DNA of 64,000 nucleotides from JARFQH01 sp963825595 (GCA_963825595.1 CAWGUE010000012.1:5590-69589); one strand, 5' to 3'. Shown: positions 43,614 to 53,563, counted from the stretch's first letter. Notes: a model not told the origin generated them from the letters alone. Numbers and translations: made by a program.

Positions 43614-44417
43614 ATGAGTAAAAAAGTGGGTATCCGATTTAAACCGGCCGGTAAGGTATACGACTTCGACAGTGGGGCGTTCGTGCTGAAATGCGGCGAC
43701 CGGGTTATTGTCGAAACAGAGCAGGGACTGAGTTTTGGAACCGTGGCCGTTGCTCCGCAGCCAATCGACGAAAATCCGCCGCATAAACCGCTTAAAAAAG
43801 TTCACCGATTGGCAAATGACAATGATGTGCGCCAACTCGATGCAAATGTTGAAGACGAAAAAAAGGCCCATCTCTATTGCCTTGAATGCATCAAGAAACT
43901 CGGCTTGCCAATGAACCTGTTTGCCGTCGAAAAATCCTTCGATGGAAGCAAATACACTTTCTTCTTTACCTCGGACGGGCGGGTCGATTTTCGTCAACTG
44001 GTTAAAATGATGGTGAAACGCCTCGGGGTGCGTGTTGAAATGCGACAAGTGGGTATCCGCAACCAGACGAAGATGTGCGGTGGCGTTGGTCGCTGCGGCC
44101 GGGAAATCTGCTGCTCGTTATTTCTGGGCAAATTCGGACCGGTGTCAATACGCATGGCCAAGGAACAGGACCTGTCGCTCAATCCCACGAAAATATCGGG
44201 GCAATGCGGACGATTGATGTGCTGCCTGACTTACGAATTCGAAACCTATAAAACGCTAAAAAAAAGTTTCCCCAAAACAGGCGAAATCGTCAAGACGCCC
44301 GCCGGTGAAGGAAAGGTTATCCGGCACAACCTTATGGCCAACCAGGTGACGGTGCGACTGAACGGCGGCAGCGAAACGGATGTCAGCTTGAAGGATGTGG
44401 TGCAATCGAATCAATGA
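43614..44417 (+). CDS. ricT: RicT (YaaT/PSP1-domain) protein
   Basis: In Bacillus the homologous complex (RicA-RicF-RicT) carries iron-sulfur clusters and assists RNase Y-dependent mRNA maturation. The 267-residue protein has the PSP1 domain with the cysteine-rich core CGGVGRCGREICC and GQCGRLMCCLTYE (about 152-205). The C-terminal segment is KOW-like (about 222-262, GEIVKTPAGEGKVI). It lies in the conserved holB-ricT-metG order. No ricA or ricF partner was seen here. Confidence 0.93.
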   Translation: MSKKVGIRFKPAGKVYDFDSGAFVLKCGDRVIVETEQGLSFGTVAVAPQPIDENPPHKPLKKVHRLANDNDVRQLDANVEDEKKAHLYCLECIKKLGLPMNLFAVEKSFDGSKYTFFFTSDGRVDFRQLVKMMVKRLGVRVEMRQVGIRNQTKMCGGVGRCGREICCSLFLGKFGPVSIRMAKEQDLSLNPTKISGQCGRLMCCLTYEFETYKTLKKSFPKTGEIVKTPAGEGKVIRHNLMANQVTVRLNGGSETDVSLKDVVQSNQ

Positions 44418-44707
44418 GACCCGCCGGTCGATGAAACCGGCGCGACCGCTCAAAATACAGTAAATTCGAGCCGTTGAGCGAGCACGGCCGTTCCCCGGCG
44501 CGGTCAAAAGGCGGTTGAAAAACGATGACGCCCGGCCATTTAGAAAAACCTATCCCGCATAATTATTTTTAATTTTATCATTTCGAAAATATAAAACGCT
44601 CAACTTGGGTATAAAAAAGCTGTAACATATTCCCCCTTCGGGCTATCAATATCTTTCTCCCGACCGACAATAATCCTTAGCGATAATTTTCTCTGCCAGG
44701 AGCGACC
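44418..44707. other. Intergenic region with repeat, before metG
   Basis: The 290 nt contain the second copy of a 32-nt AT-rich repeat (44578-44609: tcatttcgaaaatataaaac plus gctcaacttggg) that matches 34087-34118 at 31 of 32 bases. The segment aaaacctatcccg (near 44547) is also found at the end of the MITE-like element near 46911. No RNA gene was identified. Confidence 0.55.
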
Positions 44708-46630
44708 ATGACCGACACGTTTTACATTACGACACCGATTTATTACGTCAACGCCAGGCCCCATCTGGGCCATGCCTACACCACGATTGTAGCGGATGTG
44801 GCGACCCGCTTCCATACGATGAAATCTGAAGAAACGTTCTTTCTCACCGGAACGGATGAACATGGGGACAAGGTTGTACGAGCCGCCAGGCAAGAAAATA
44901 AAAGTCCCCGAACATACGTCGACGGAATCAGTGGTCTCTTCCGGTCATTATGGCCGGAGCTCGATGTCGCCTATAACCGTTTCATCCGCACGACCGAGAA
45001 AGAACATATGGCCGTGGTGGAAAGGATTCTCCAGAAAATCTATGATGCCGGGGATATCTATTTCAGTGAGTACGAGGGGCTGTACTGTTTCGGATGTGAA
45101 CGCTTCTACACCGAACGCGAACTCGTCGATGGCCAGTGTCCGGATCATGAAACCGCACCGGAAATCATCAAGGAATCCAACTATTTCTTCAAGATGAGCC
45201 GCTACCAGGACTGGTTGATCGACCACATAAATAACCATCCGGATTTCATCCGCCCGGAACGCTACAGAAACGAGGTCCTGGCGTTTCTGCGGGAACCCCT
45301 TGAAGATCTGTGCATATCGCGACCCAAGTCAAGACTCAAGTGGGGAATCACGCTCCCTTTTGACAACAATTATGTCACCTACGTATGGTTCGATGCCCTG
45401 ATCAATTACGTGTCAGCCCTCGGGTATCCCGACGGCGAGCTCTTTCGAAAATTCTGGCCCGTTGCGCAGCACATCGTTGCCAAAGACATTCTGAAACCCC
45501 ACGGCATCTATTGGCCTATCATGCTTAAAGCCGCCGGCATCGAAATTTACCGGCACCTGAATGTTCACGGCTACTGGAACATTGAACAGAGCAAAATGTC
45601 CAAAAGCCTGGGAAACGTCATTGAACCGTTGGAACTCAAAAACATATACGGGCTCGACGCATTTCGTTTTTTTCTGACCCGCGATATGACTTTCGGACTC
45701 GATTCGAGCTTCTCAGAAACCGCGCTGGTCCACCGTATCAACTCCGACCTGGCCAACGATTTAGGCAACCTGTTTTCACGAACGCTGACCATGGCCCACA
45801 AATATCTGAACGGCGTCGTTCCGGAGGTGGAAACTGAAATCGAAGCCGAATTGGGTCTGGAACTTGAAACGCATGCCGGCCAAACGATAACCCTGTTTGC
45901 ATCGGCGATGGATGAGTTTGCCTTTCACCGCGCGCTGCAGGCGGTCTGGGATTTCATCGCCCGCATGAATAAGTGTATCGACGTGATGGCTCCGTGGAAC
46001 CTGGCGAAAAACGATACCAGCCGCAGCCAGCTCAACGCCGTCATGTGCAATTTGCTGGAAGGTCTGCGGGTGGTTTCCGGTCTTATCTATCCGGTGATGC
46101 CTGCAACCGCCAAAACCATGCACAAACACCTCGGGCTTGATCCGGAAACACCTTTTTACACCCTTGACAGGTTAAAACGCTGGCACGGGATTCCGCCCGG
46201 CACGAAGCTTTTTAAAACGGTGATCCTTTTCCCACGGATCGACCTCGAGAAGCTAAAGGCCGCCGAAGCTCATCCGACAAAAGATTCGGAGGAAACCCCT
46301 GCCGTCAAACCCCAGATATCGATCGAAGATTTCGCCAAGATCGACCTAAGGGTCGCCACGGTGATTAAAGCCGAAGCCGTACCGAGGGCCAAAAAGCTTA
46401 TCAAACTCGAAATCGATATGGGAGAAAGAAGAACGATCGTCGCCGGTATTGCCGGCAGCTACGCGCCCGAGGAACTGCAGGGCAAGCAGATCGTTGTCGT
46501 GGCCAACCTTAAACCGGCCAAAATTATGGGTATCCTGTCTAACGGAATGCTCCTTGCCGCAAGCGATGATGCGCGAACAAGCATCGTGGGGCCGAACCGG
46601 AAAATGAAACCGGGGACTCGGTTAAAATGA
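44708..46630 (+). CDS. metG: Methionyl-tRNA synthetase
   Basis: Charges tRNA-Met. The 640-residue protein is complete: HIGH as HLGH (19-22), the zinc-knuckle region with CFGCERFYTERELVDGQCP (about 124-142), KMSKS near 296-300 (QSKMSKSLGN) and a C-terminal EMAP-type tRNA-binding domain (about 535-640, IDLRVATVIKAEAVPRAKKL). The last step of the holB-ricT-metG cluster. Confidence 0.97.
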   Translation: MTDTFYITTPIYYVNARPHLGHAYTTIVADVATRFHTMKSEETFFLTGTDEHGDKVVRAARQENKSPRTYVDGISGLFRSLWPELDVAYNRFIRTTEKEHMAVVERILQKIYDAGDIYFSEYEGLYCFGCERFYTERELVDGQCPDHETAPEIIKESNYFFKMSRYQDWLIDHINNHPDFIRPERYRNEVLAFLREPLEDLCISRPKSRLKWGITLPFDNNYVTYVWFDALINYVSALGYPDGELFRKFWPVAQHIVAKDILKPHGIYWPIMLKAAGIEIYRHLNVHGYWNIEQSKMSKSLGNVIEPLELKNIYGLDAFRFFLTRDMTFGLDSSFSETALVHRINSDLANDLGNLFSRTLTMAHKYLNGVVPEVETEIEAELGLELETHAGQTITLFASAMDEFAFHRALQAVWDFIARMNKCIDVMAPWNLAKNDTSRSQLNAVMCNLLEGLRVVSGLIYPVMPATAKTMHKHLGLDPETPFYTLDRLKRWHGIPPGTKLFKTVILFPRIDLEKLKAAEAHPTKDSEETPAVKPQISIEDFAKIDLRVATVIKAEAVPRAKKLIKLEIDMGERRTIVAGIAGSYAPEELQGKQIVVVANLKPAKIMGILSNGMLLAASDDARTSIVGPNRKMKPGTRLK

Positions 46631-46810
46631 AGCCATACAAACACGCTTGAACCGTTTTGGTTTTCACATTCAATTAAACCTGATAAAATAACCCTAACTG
46701 AGCAAAAGTCGAGGAGGCCCCGGATTCAAGGCATCAAGAGTGAACCCGTATTCGTATACTGCGAACCATTGATAACGTAGGAGACGGGGCATCATCGGCT
46801 TTCCCACAGG

Positions 46811-46934
46811 GTAAACAAAACGGGATTAAAAATGGACATATACATCTCTCCATGGGAAGAGATAATAAATGGCGTCTCTATTTACATATTGCATTATAAA
46901 TCAGGTATATAAAAACCTATCCCGTTTTGTTTAC
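46811..46934. repeat. MITE-like element with perfect 16-bp inverted ends
   Basis: gtaaacaaaacgggat (46811-46826) and atcccgttttgtttac (46919-46934) are exact inverted repeats bounding 124 bp of AT-rich sequence without a gene. No target-site duplication is evident. The right-end piece aaaacctatcccg also occurs near 44547. It lies just upstream of the kdsB start and may supply or interrupt regulatory sequence. Confidence 0.75.
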
Positions 46935-46954
46935 GATCATTTAGGGTATAAGGC

Positions 46955-47716
46955 ATGAGTGCACTACCCCAAAGCGTCGGTGTCATACCGGCACGGTACG
47001 GATCGACACGTTTCCCCGGGAAACCTCTGGTGAATATTCTCGGGAAGCCGATGTTCTGGCATGTTTACGACCGGGCACGCCGCTGCCCTGAATTGACACG
47101 GGTCGTATTGGCTACGGACGACGCACGGATCTTCTCTGCCGCTGAAGAGCTCGACGTACCGGTGGTGATGACCCGAAAAGATCACCCCAGCGGCACGGAC
47201 CGGGTTTTGGAGGCCGCTGAACAGCTTGGTGTCCAGGACGATGCCGTGGTGGTCAACATTCAGGGAGATGAACCCTCCCTTGAGCCGCGGATGTTGAGCG
47301 AACTTTTAGCGCCCTTCGCGATAGCGACGACCCGGGTCGCAACCCTTGTAAAGGAAACCACCGCCTCGGATGCCGATTCCTCCGATGCGGTCAAGGTTGT
47401 CTTTTCCAGAAGCGGCAAAGCGCTTTACTTCTCCCGAGCGTTCATACCCTTCCACAGAGACACTCCACCGGAACGCGTGTATCGGCACATCGGCATGTAT
47501 GCGTTCCGCAAAGAAGCTCTAAAGCGATTCGTGGCACTCGGGCCGAGTTTACTGGAAAAAACTGAAAAACTCGAACAGCTCCGCCTGCTGGAAAACGACA
47601 TCCCTATTCAGGTTGTCGTGACCACCAGCTGCAGCATGGATGTTAATCGTCCGGAAGACATCGATATCGTCAGCCGGGTCCTTTCAGCAGACGCGGGGAA
47701 CACTACATCGATCTAA
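46955..47716 (+). CDS. kdsB: 3-deoxy-D-manno-octulosonate cytidylyltransferase
   Basis: Activates Kdo with CTP for lipopolysaccharide core synthesis. The 253-residue protein has the signature IPARYGSTRFPGKPL (10-24), VVLATDDARIF and VVNIQGDEPSLEP, plus the C-terminal VMDVNRPEDID-like end (SMDVNRPEDIDIVSR). It is followed 28 nt later by the giant GlmS-like gene. KdsA and KdsD are not adjacent. Confidence 0.95.
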   Translation: MSALPQSVGVIPARYGSTRFPGKPLVNILGKPMFWHVYDRARRCPELTRVVLATDDARIFSAAEELDVPVVMTRKDHPSGTDRVLEAAEQLGVQDDAVVVNIQGDEPSLEPRMLSELLAPFAIATTRVATLVKETTASDADSSDAVKVVFSRSGKALYFSRAFIPFHRDTPPERVYRHIGMYAFRKEALKRFVALGPSLLEKTEKLEQLRLLENDIPIQVVVTTSCSMDVNRPEDIDIVSRVLSADAGNTTSI

Positions 47717-47744
47717 GACTGTTAACAAATCGGGGGTTATAGGT

Positions 47745-50700
47745 ATGAAATTGCTGAAAGGCATTCACAGGGTTGTCGCCCCGCTCTTGCGATCAATCTT
47801 GATATTTATTGCCGCACTGCTAAAAATCAACGTTTGTTTCGGTCGTTGCCTCTCGCAAGCCCCGGCCGGGTCGATCGTGCTGTTTCCATACCGAGCCAAC
47901 TTCTTTGCCTGCGGTTTGGCCGGTATCGTTGCGCTAAAGAAATCCCGTCAAGCGACCGGTCCGCTCGATTTGCAGGATATTGCCCGAACCGTGGATACCG
48001 TCGAAAGCTATGGCTTCCGCCAATGTTTGGAGCGGCGAATCGATATGGTGGATAAATATGTCGGGGGCGATGCCGTTATCAAAAACCTGCTGGAAGCTGT
48101 CCGCGGACTGAAAGGGCGCGAACGGTTCTGCGAAATTTTTGCGGACCAGGAAAAGCAAGCGGCAATCAAATCTATTGCGCAACGCCTGCGCACATGCATT
48201 GCCGACGATACCGCTCTGCTCGACAAAGAACTGGGACATATCGACGCCGGGACCGTGGAGGTCATATCACGGCGTATTGAGGACCTGAAAGATGCCGCCT
48301 GGTGTCTTGCCACCGAACTCGTTGAAAACATATCGAAGATAAGGGACCTCCTTGACGGTCAGCCCCGCGACGGCGACCTGCCGCCGAACCAGCTGGAGAT
48401 CTACAAGAATATCAACACCGCTCTCAATAGTATGGACCGCCTCGAAGTAAGAGGGCGCGATTCGGCTGGCATTTCCCTGATGTTCATCCTTGAGGGAGCG
48501 GATTATCAGGATTTCCGAGCCAAACTGGCCCGTTCCGGATTGGTCGAACAACTACAAGACCGCAGTTCCCGGGATGTCCTGGTCAACGGTGGCATCGCAG
48601 TCAATGAAACCAAGGCCTCCGAAAAGCGGTCGATGATCACGGTCACGTTCACCTATAAAGTCGCCGCGGAAATCGGACGTTTGGGCGACAATATCCGCTT
48701 CCTGCGGCAGCAAATCAAAAAAGATCGACTGTTCCAATACCTGGTTGCCTGTCCCCACCTGTACCACACTGTTTCCAGCCACACCCGCTGGGCCTCCGTG
48801 GGGGCCATCACCGAAGCCAACTGTCATCCGGTCGATAATCATGTGATTGAGGGCTCTGGGCCACAAAAGAGCATTATACATGTCTGCCTCAACGGCGACA
48901 TCGACAATTATCTTGAATTGATGGCCAAACACCGTAAAAGCGGCAAACAGCTCCATAAGGATGTCACCACCGACACGAAGATCATTCCGCTCCAGGTGGA
49001 AAAATATACCGCACAGGGTTGTGACGTCGAGGAGGCTTTCCGCCGTGCGGTAAACGATTTTCAGGGATCCCACGCCATTTCCATGCATACCGACCTGGCA
49101 CCGGGGAAGCTCTTTCTGGCTCAGAAAGGCAGTGGCCAGACTCTATTCATCGGCCTGTCCCGTGATCTGTACATGCCGACCTCCGAGGTCTATGGATTTG
49201 TGGAAGAAACGCAGCAATACCTAAAACTGAACGGTGAAAAAGTTGTTAGAGGCAAAAAAGGTGACACCCAGGGCCAGATATTCGTTCTCGACCAGGAGAG
49301 CTCAGGGGGACTGGAAGGAATCCGGGCCATGTACTATGACGGCACGCCGCTGGAACTCAAAGAAGCGGATATCAAACGCACTGAAATCACCTCTCGGGAT
49401 ATCGACCGCCAGGATTTCAGCCACTATTTCCTGAAGGAGATCTCCGAATCGCCCAACTCCGTGGAGAAGACCCTGCAGAACCGCTGGAAGATTCGCGAAG
49501 ATAACGGCAGGATGCAATGTGTTCCGGCACTGGAAAAGGTCATCCCCGAAAAGCTGCGCAGCGCTTTGACAGCGAATCCGGCCGCCGCCGGCATCCGCCG
49601 CGTCTATTTCGTCGGGCAGGGAACTGCAGGCGTTGCCGCTATGGCCTGTGCCGATATATTGAACTACTACCTGAAAGAACCGGCACTTCAAATCAGAGCA
49701 TTGAAAGCATCCGAATTGAGTGGATTTACGATCCAGCAAGAAGACTCAGCCGGCAGCATGGCGGACGCTCTGGTGATCGCTATCAGCCAGTCCGGCACCA
49801 CCACGGATACGAACCGGGCCGTGGATATGGTTCGCGAGCGTGGGGCTCACACCTTGGCGATTGTCAACCGGCGCGATTCGGATATCACCTTCAAAGTCGA
49901 CGGGGTTGTCTACACCAGCAGCGGACGCGACATCGAAATGTCGGTGGCCTCCACCAAGGCCTTCTACTCCCAGATAGTGGCCGGTGCCATTCTGGGCCTC
50001 TATATCGCCGGCCTGAGAAAACGTCGCGACGCCGATTTCATCACCGCGGAAATTAAACGGTTGCTTGAAATACCGGAGCATATGCGCACGGTTCTGTCAC
50101 ACCACACCGCCATCGGCGAGTCCGCCCAGAAATGGGCAACCCAAAAAACCCATTGGGCGGTTGTCGGCAGTGGCCCCAATAAAGCCTCGGCCGATGAAAT
50201 CCGCATAAAACTGAGTGAGCTCTGTTATAAAACCATATCCACCGATTTCGTCGAAGACAAAAAGCACATCGATCTGTCGGCGGAGCCGCTGATTATTATC
50301 TGTGCCGCCGGAACCCGCCAGACGGTCATCGGCGATATTATCAAGGACGCGGCCATATTCAAGGCCCATAAGGCCACGCCGGTGGTGATTGCCTCGGAAG
50401 GGGAAACACGCTTTGAACCTTACTCCGAGGACATCTTCTACGTGCCGGCCGTGAGCGAACACCTGGCCCCCATTCTCAATACCTTGGTCGGTCATATCTG
50501 GGGATATTACGCCGCCCTGGCGATCAACGAAGGATCGCGGTTTCTTTACGGCTTTCAATCCGATCTGCAAAAGACGATAAACGACTTCACCACCGATGGG
50601 CTTGATATCTATGAGGTTATCCTCGAAAAACGGTTCAAAGAAAAAATCGTCTCGTTCTACAGTGACTTCCGGCGCAAGAAATCCCAGAAAAAGTTTCCTG

Positions 50701-51545
50701 ACAGTATGGGCCTTGAAGCCGCTTCAGATCTCACCCTGCTGCTGAAATACCTGGCCGGAAAGCTGCCGGTAAGCGACTTCGAAATCGACTTTGGAACAAA
50801 GGGCACACCTCTGAACATGCTCAACCGTCTCTTTGGCCGAATCGGCGAATGCATCAATGCCATGGCCCGGCCCGTGGATGCCATCAAGCATCAGGCCAAA
50901 ACGGTCACGGTCGGCACCAGCCGGATCAGTGAAAAACTGGAGGGGCTGCTTTTTGAAACCCTCGCTCGTTACGATTGCAACGTATCCCAATTGACCACCA
51001 GCAACATTATCGTTTTGAAGAACATGCAGGATGTCGTTGCCGCAATCAAAGGCGCCATCCGGTACCGCATCGATCGCCTGAACCTGCTCGGCGAACCGAC
51101 GGAAGAGACCACCATCGAAGTGGAACGAAAAGATGGCGTCCTGGCCCCCATCCCTTCAAGGGTAGAAACCGACAGACAACTCAAGGGCACCAAGAGGATC
51201 ATCGTTCGCCAGGGAAATGTTTACATCGGCAAGGGACGCAAAGACGATCGCAGCATATTGGTGATACCGATCATTTCAACGAATCCGGAAACACCCAATA
51301 TCATCGAACACCTACTGTTGCTCAACATCGATTTCAAGGAAACGGTCAGCCTACCCGCCAAGATCAAGGCTCTCGGCGGCAAGTACGAGCACATTGCGAG
51401 CATCGTACAGGAAAACAACGTTCCCTGGGATGACGAATATCTGGAACTTATCGCCATGGATGAGCTTTTTGGTCGATCTGCGGAAAAAGTCGCCGAATAT
51501 ATCGTGTCAGAGGCGGGATCAGGTCAGAAAACGCTTCAAGCATAA
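47745..51545 (+). CDS. Giant GlmS-like glutamine amidotransferase/SIS protein, about 1266 residues
   Basis: Related to glucosamine-6-phosphate synthase (~610 residues) but about twice as long. The ATG at 47745 is preferred over a longer frame. Residues 1-55 form a leader with a hydrophobic segment (10-30). Cys56 in ACGLAGIV aligns with the GlmS catalytic N-terminal Cys, so exposing it would need cleavage. Then comes a ~180-residue helical insertion, RGRDSAGI (237-244), a second insertion, and HTRWAS (346-351) and NG (383-384). HYFLKEISESPNSV corresponds to the GlmS linker; SIS1 begins near 620 and SIS2 near 806. AKTVTVG with Lys1052 matches the GlmS C-terminal catalytic lysine region. Some 210 further residues are unlike GlmS. 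Its product is not certain. Confidence 0.85.
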   Translation: MKLLKGIHRVVAPLLRSILIFIAALLKINVCFGRCLSQAPAGSIVLFPYRANFFACGLAGIVALKKSRQATGPLDLQDIARTVDTVESYGFRQCLERRIDMVDKYVGGDAVIKNLLEAVRGLKGRERFCEIFADQEKQAAIKSIAQRLRTCIADDTALLDKELGHIDAGTVEVISRRIEDLKDAAWCLATELVENISKIRDLLDGQPRDGDLPPNQLEIYKNINTALNSMDRLEVRGRDSAGISLMFILEGADYQDFRAKLARSGLVEQLQDRSSRDVLVNGGIAVNETKASEKRSMITVTFTYKVAAEIGRLGDNIRFLRQQIKKDRLFQYLVACPHLYHTVSSHTRWASVGAITEANCHPVDNHVIEGSGPQKSIIHVCLNGDIDNYLELMAKHRKSGKQLHKDVTTDTKIIPLQVEKYTAQGCDVEEAFRRAVNDFQGSHAISMHTDLAPGKLFLAQKGSGQTLFIGLSRDLYMPTSEVYGFVEETQQYLKLNGEKVVRGKKGDTQGQIFVLDQESSGGLEGIRAMYYDGTPLELKEADIKRTEITSRDIDRQDFSHYFLKEISESPNSVEKTLQNRWKIREDNGRMQCVPALEKVIPEKLRSALTANPAAAGIRRVYFVGQGTAGVAAMACADILNYYLKEPALQIRALKASELSGFTIQQEDSAGSMADALVIAISQSGTTTDTNRAVDMVRERGAHTLAIVNRRDSDITFKVDGVVYTSSGRDIEMSVASTKAFYSQIVAGAILGLYIAGLRKRRDADFITAEIKRLLEIPEHMRTVLSHHTAIGESAQKWATQKTHWAVVGSGPNKASADEIRIKLSELCYKTISTDFVEDKKHIDLSAEPLIIICAAGTRQTVIGDIIKDAAIFKAHKATPVVIASEGETRFEPYSEDIFYVPAVSEHLAPILNTLVGHIWGYYAALAINEGSRFLYGFQSDLQKTINDFTTDGLDIYEVILEKRFKEKIVSFYSDFRRKKSQKKFPDSMGLEAASDLTLLLKYLAGKLPVSDFEIDFGTKGTPLNMLNRLFGRIGECINAMARPVDAIKHQAKTVTVGTSRISEKLEGLLFETLARYDCNVSQLTTSNIIVLKNMQDVVAAIKGAIRYRIDRLNLLGEPTEETTIEVERKDGVLAPIPSRVETDRQLKGTKRIIVRQGNVYIGKGRKDDRSILVIPIISTNPETPNIIEHLLLLNIDFKETVSLPAKIKALGGKYEHIASIVQENNVPWDDEYLELIAMDELFGRSAEKVAEYIVSEAGSGQKTLQA

Positions 51546-51839
51546 CGCCACCGGGCAACACGGCCGCAATCCCTGCCGTGCGCCAGGATTTCATTTAATT
51601 CAGGGGGCGGCGAGATTTTACCGTAAATGCTGAACCAGAGCGGAGGGCCAGAGCGGAGAGGAATTGATCAGAAAGCATTCGGCCGCCTTGGGAAAGAACA
51701 GCGACAACCCCGGCTGTCAAATGCAGGCTACAAATTGCTGTATTGGGTTGAACAGGTTTGTCATATTATGAATACCTCAGGTTGCCATATGAATAGGCTG
51801 ACGTCGCTCGTCATTTCCTCCGCTCCCGTTAAATGAAAA
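51546..51839. other. Intergenic region before the shared terminator
   Basis: About 290 nt between the GlmS-like gene and the terminator contain no recognisable gene or RNA. A run with gagcggagggccagagcgga around 51640 is repetitive but short. Confidence 0.4.
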
Positions 51840-51880
51840 CGCCCCGAGGGCTCAATTAAATAGGCCCTCGGGGCGCTGTT
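51840..51880. terminator. Bidirectional terminator between the GlmS-like gene and pyrG
   Basis: A 12-bp perfect stem (cgccccgagggc / gccctcggggcg) with a 12-nt loop, followed by ctgttttt on the plus strand and by a weaker T run (gttttcattt) on the minus strand. It lies between the convergent genes and serves both. Confidence 0.85.
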
Positions 51881-51913
51881 TTTCCGTTCGGGAATCCTTC
51901 CCGTCTATCCCCC

Positions 51914-53563
51914 CTATCCCTGACGATTTTGCTTGAAAGCCACCGCCGCTCGTATGAACTCGCGGAAAAGCGGGTGAGGCTTCATGGGTCTGGACTTAAA
52001 TTCCGGATGGAACTGGCAACCGAGATACCAGGGATGCCCCTTCAGCTCTATGATCTCGACCAGATCGCCCGATGGTGACATGCCGCTGAATACCATGCCA
52101 CTTTCCATCAACTTTTCTTTGAATGCGTTGTTGAATTCGTAGCGGTGCCGGTGCCTCTCGGATATATTCTCCCGGCCATAGGCTTTATTGGCTAACGTTT
52201 CCTTTTGAAGCCTGCAGGGATAAGCGCCAAGGCGCATGGTGGCGCCCTTGGCAGAATTCACGTCGCGTTTGTGGACCGCCCCTGTTTTCTCGTCGATCCA
52301 CTCGGTCATCAGGTAAATGACCGGGTGAGGGGTGGCGATGTCGAATTCGGAGCTGTTGGCACCGCTGAGACCGGCAACGTTGCGGGCAAATTCTATGACC
52401 GCAATCTGCATCCCAAGGCAAATTCCGAAGTAGGGGATCTTGTTAACCCGTGCAAAATTCGCCGCACAGATCTTTCCCTCGATGCCTCGCGTTCCAAAGC
52501 CTCCGGGTACCAGGACACCATCCGCTCGCGTCAAATATTGGCTGCAGGTACCGTCTTCCACCTGCTCGGAGTCGACGAAGATAAGATTGACCCGGCAGTT
52601 GTTGGCGATGCCGCCGTGATAGAGGGCTTCGTTGAGGCTTTTATAGGACTCGGTCAGATCGACATACTTGCCGACAATAGCGATGGAGACATCCTGATCC
52701 AGGCTGTTGAATTTTTTAATAAAATCGACCCAGGCCTCCAGACGGGGCTCCCGGGTCCAGATGTTGAGCAGTTCGATAATTTTGGCATCGAGCCCTTCAT
52801 GGTGGAAAACCAGCGGAACTTCATAAATACACTTCACGTCTTTAGCGGTGATCACCGCGTCTTTACTCACATTGCAGAACAGAGCGATTTTAGATTTGAT
52901 GTCTTCGGAAAGATATCGGTCCGTCCGGCATAGAAGGATGTCAGGTTGAATGCCGATACCGCGAAGTTCCTTGACACTGTGCTGGGTCGGCTTCGTCTTC
53001 AATTCTCCGGCTGTTCCGATGTAAGGCACGAGAGTGAGGTGAATGTAGAGGACATTTTCTTTGCCGACATCGGTTCGGAACTGCCTGATCGCCTCCAGAA
53101 AGGGAAGACTTTCGATGTCACCGATGGTTCCCCCGATTTCAACAATGACAATATCCACGTTGCCGGCAACCAGTTTGATGCTGTTCTTGATTTCATCGGT
53201 AATATGCGGAATGACCTGGACCGTACCTCCCAGGTAATCCCCCCGGCGCTCTTTATTGATGACCGAGTGGTAAATTTTACCGGTGGTAAAGTTGTTGTCC
53301 TTTCCGACGCTGGCACTCGTGAAGCGTTCATAATGGCCGAGATCCAAATCGGTTTCAGCCCCGTCGTCGGTGACGAAAACCTCTCCGTGCTGGAAAGGAT
53401 TCATGGTGCCTGGATCGACATTTATATAAGGGTCCAGTTTTTGGATCGTTACACTCAGGCCACGACTCTCAAGCAATGCCCCAATGGCGGCCGAGGCCAA
53501 TCCTTTTCCGAGCGATGACAGAACACCGCCTGTGACAAAGATAAATTTCGTTTTCTTGGCCAT
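51914..53563 (-). CDS. pyrG: CTP synthase
   Basis: Converts UTP to CTP using glutamine ammonia, also feeding Kdo activation by KdsB. The 549 residues from ATG 53563 (GGAG site; the frame reaches 53578) have the amidoligase domain with VTGGVLSSLGKGLA (about 8-21) and PYINVDPGTMNPFQHGEVFV. The glutaminase domain has the nucleophile Cys in FGICLGMQ and HPEFKSRP. The domains are complete. Confidence 0.96.
   Translation of the reverse strand: MAKKTKFIFVTGGVLSSLGKGLASAAIGALLESRGLSVTIQKLDPYINVDPGTMNPFQHGEVFVTDDGAETDLDLGHYERFTSASVGKDNNFTTGKIYHSVINKERRGDYLGGTVQVIPHITDEIKNSIKLVAGNVDIVIVEIGGTIGDIESLPFLEAIRQFRTDVGKENVLYIHLTLVPYIGTAGELKTKPTQHSVKELRGIGIQPDILLCRTDRYLSEDIKSKIALFCNVSKDAVITAKDVKCIYEVPLVFHHEGLDAKIIELLNIWTREPRLEAWVDFIKKFNSLDQDVSIAIVGKYVDLTESYKSLNEALYHGGIANNCRVNLIFVDSEQVEDGTCSQYLTRADGVLVPGGFGTRGIEGKICAANFARVNKIPYFGICLGMQIAVIEFARNVAGLSGANSSEFDIATPHPVIYLMTEWIDEKTGAVHKRDVNSAKGATMRLGAYPCRLQKETLANKAYGRENISERHRHRYEFNNAFKEKLMESGMVFSGMSPSGDLVEIIELKGHPWYLGCQFHPEFKSRPMKPHPLFREFIRAAVAFKQNRQG

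Noticed and set aside
46811..46934. Complete insertion sequence
   Set aside because: The inverted ends enclose only 124 bp with no transposase frame and no visible target duplication.
47640..47744. N-terminal extension of the giant GlmS-like protein
   Set aside because: It lies inside kdsB in another frame; ATG 47745 follows a ribosome-like site and is separate from kdsB.
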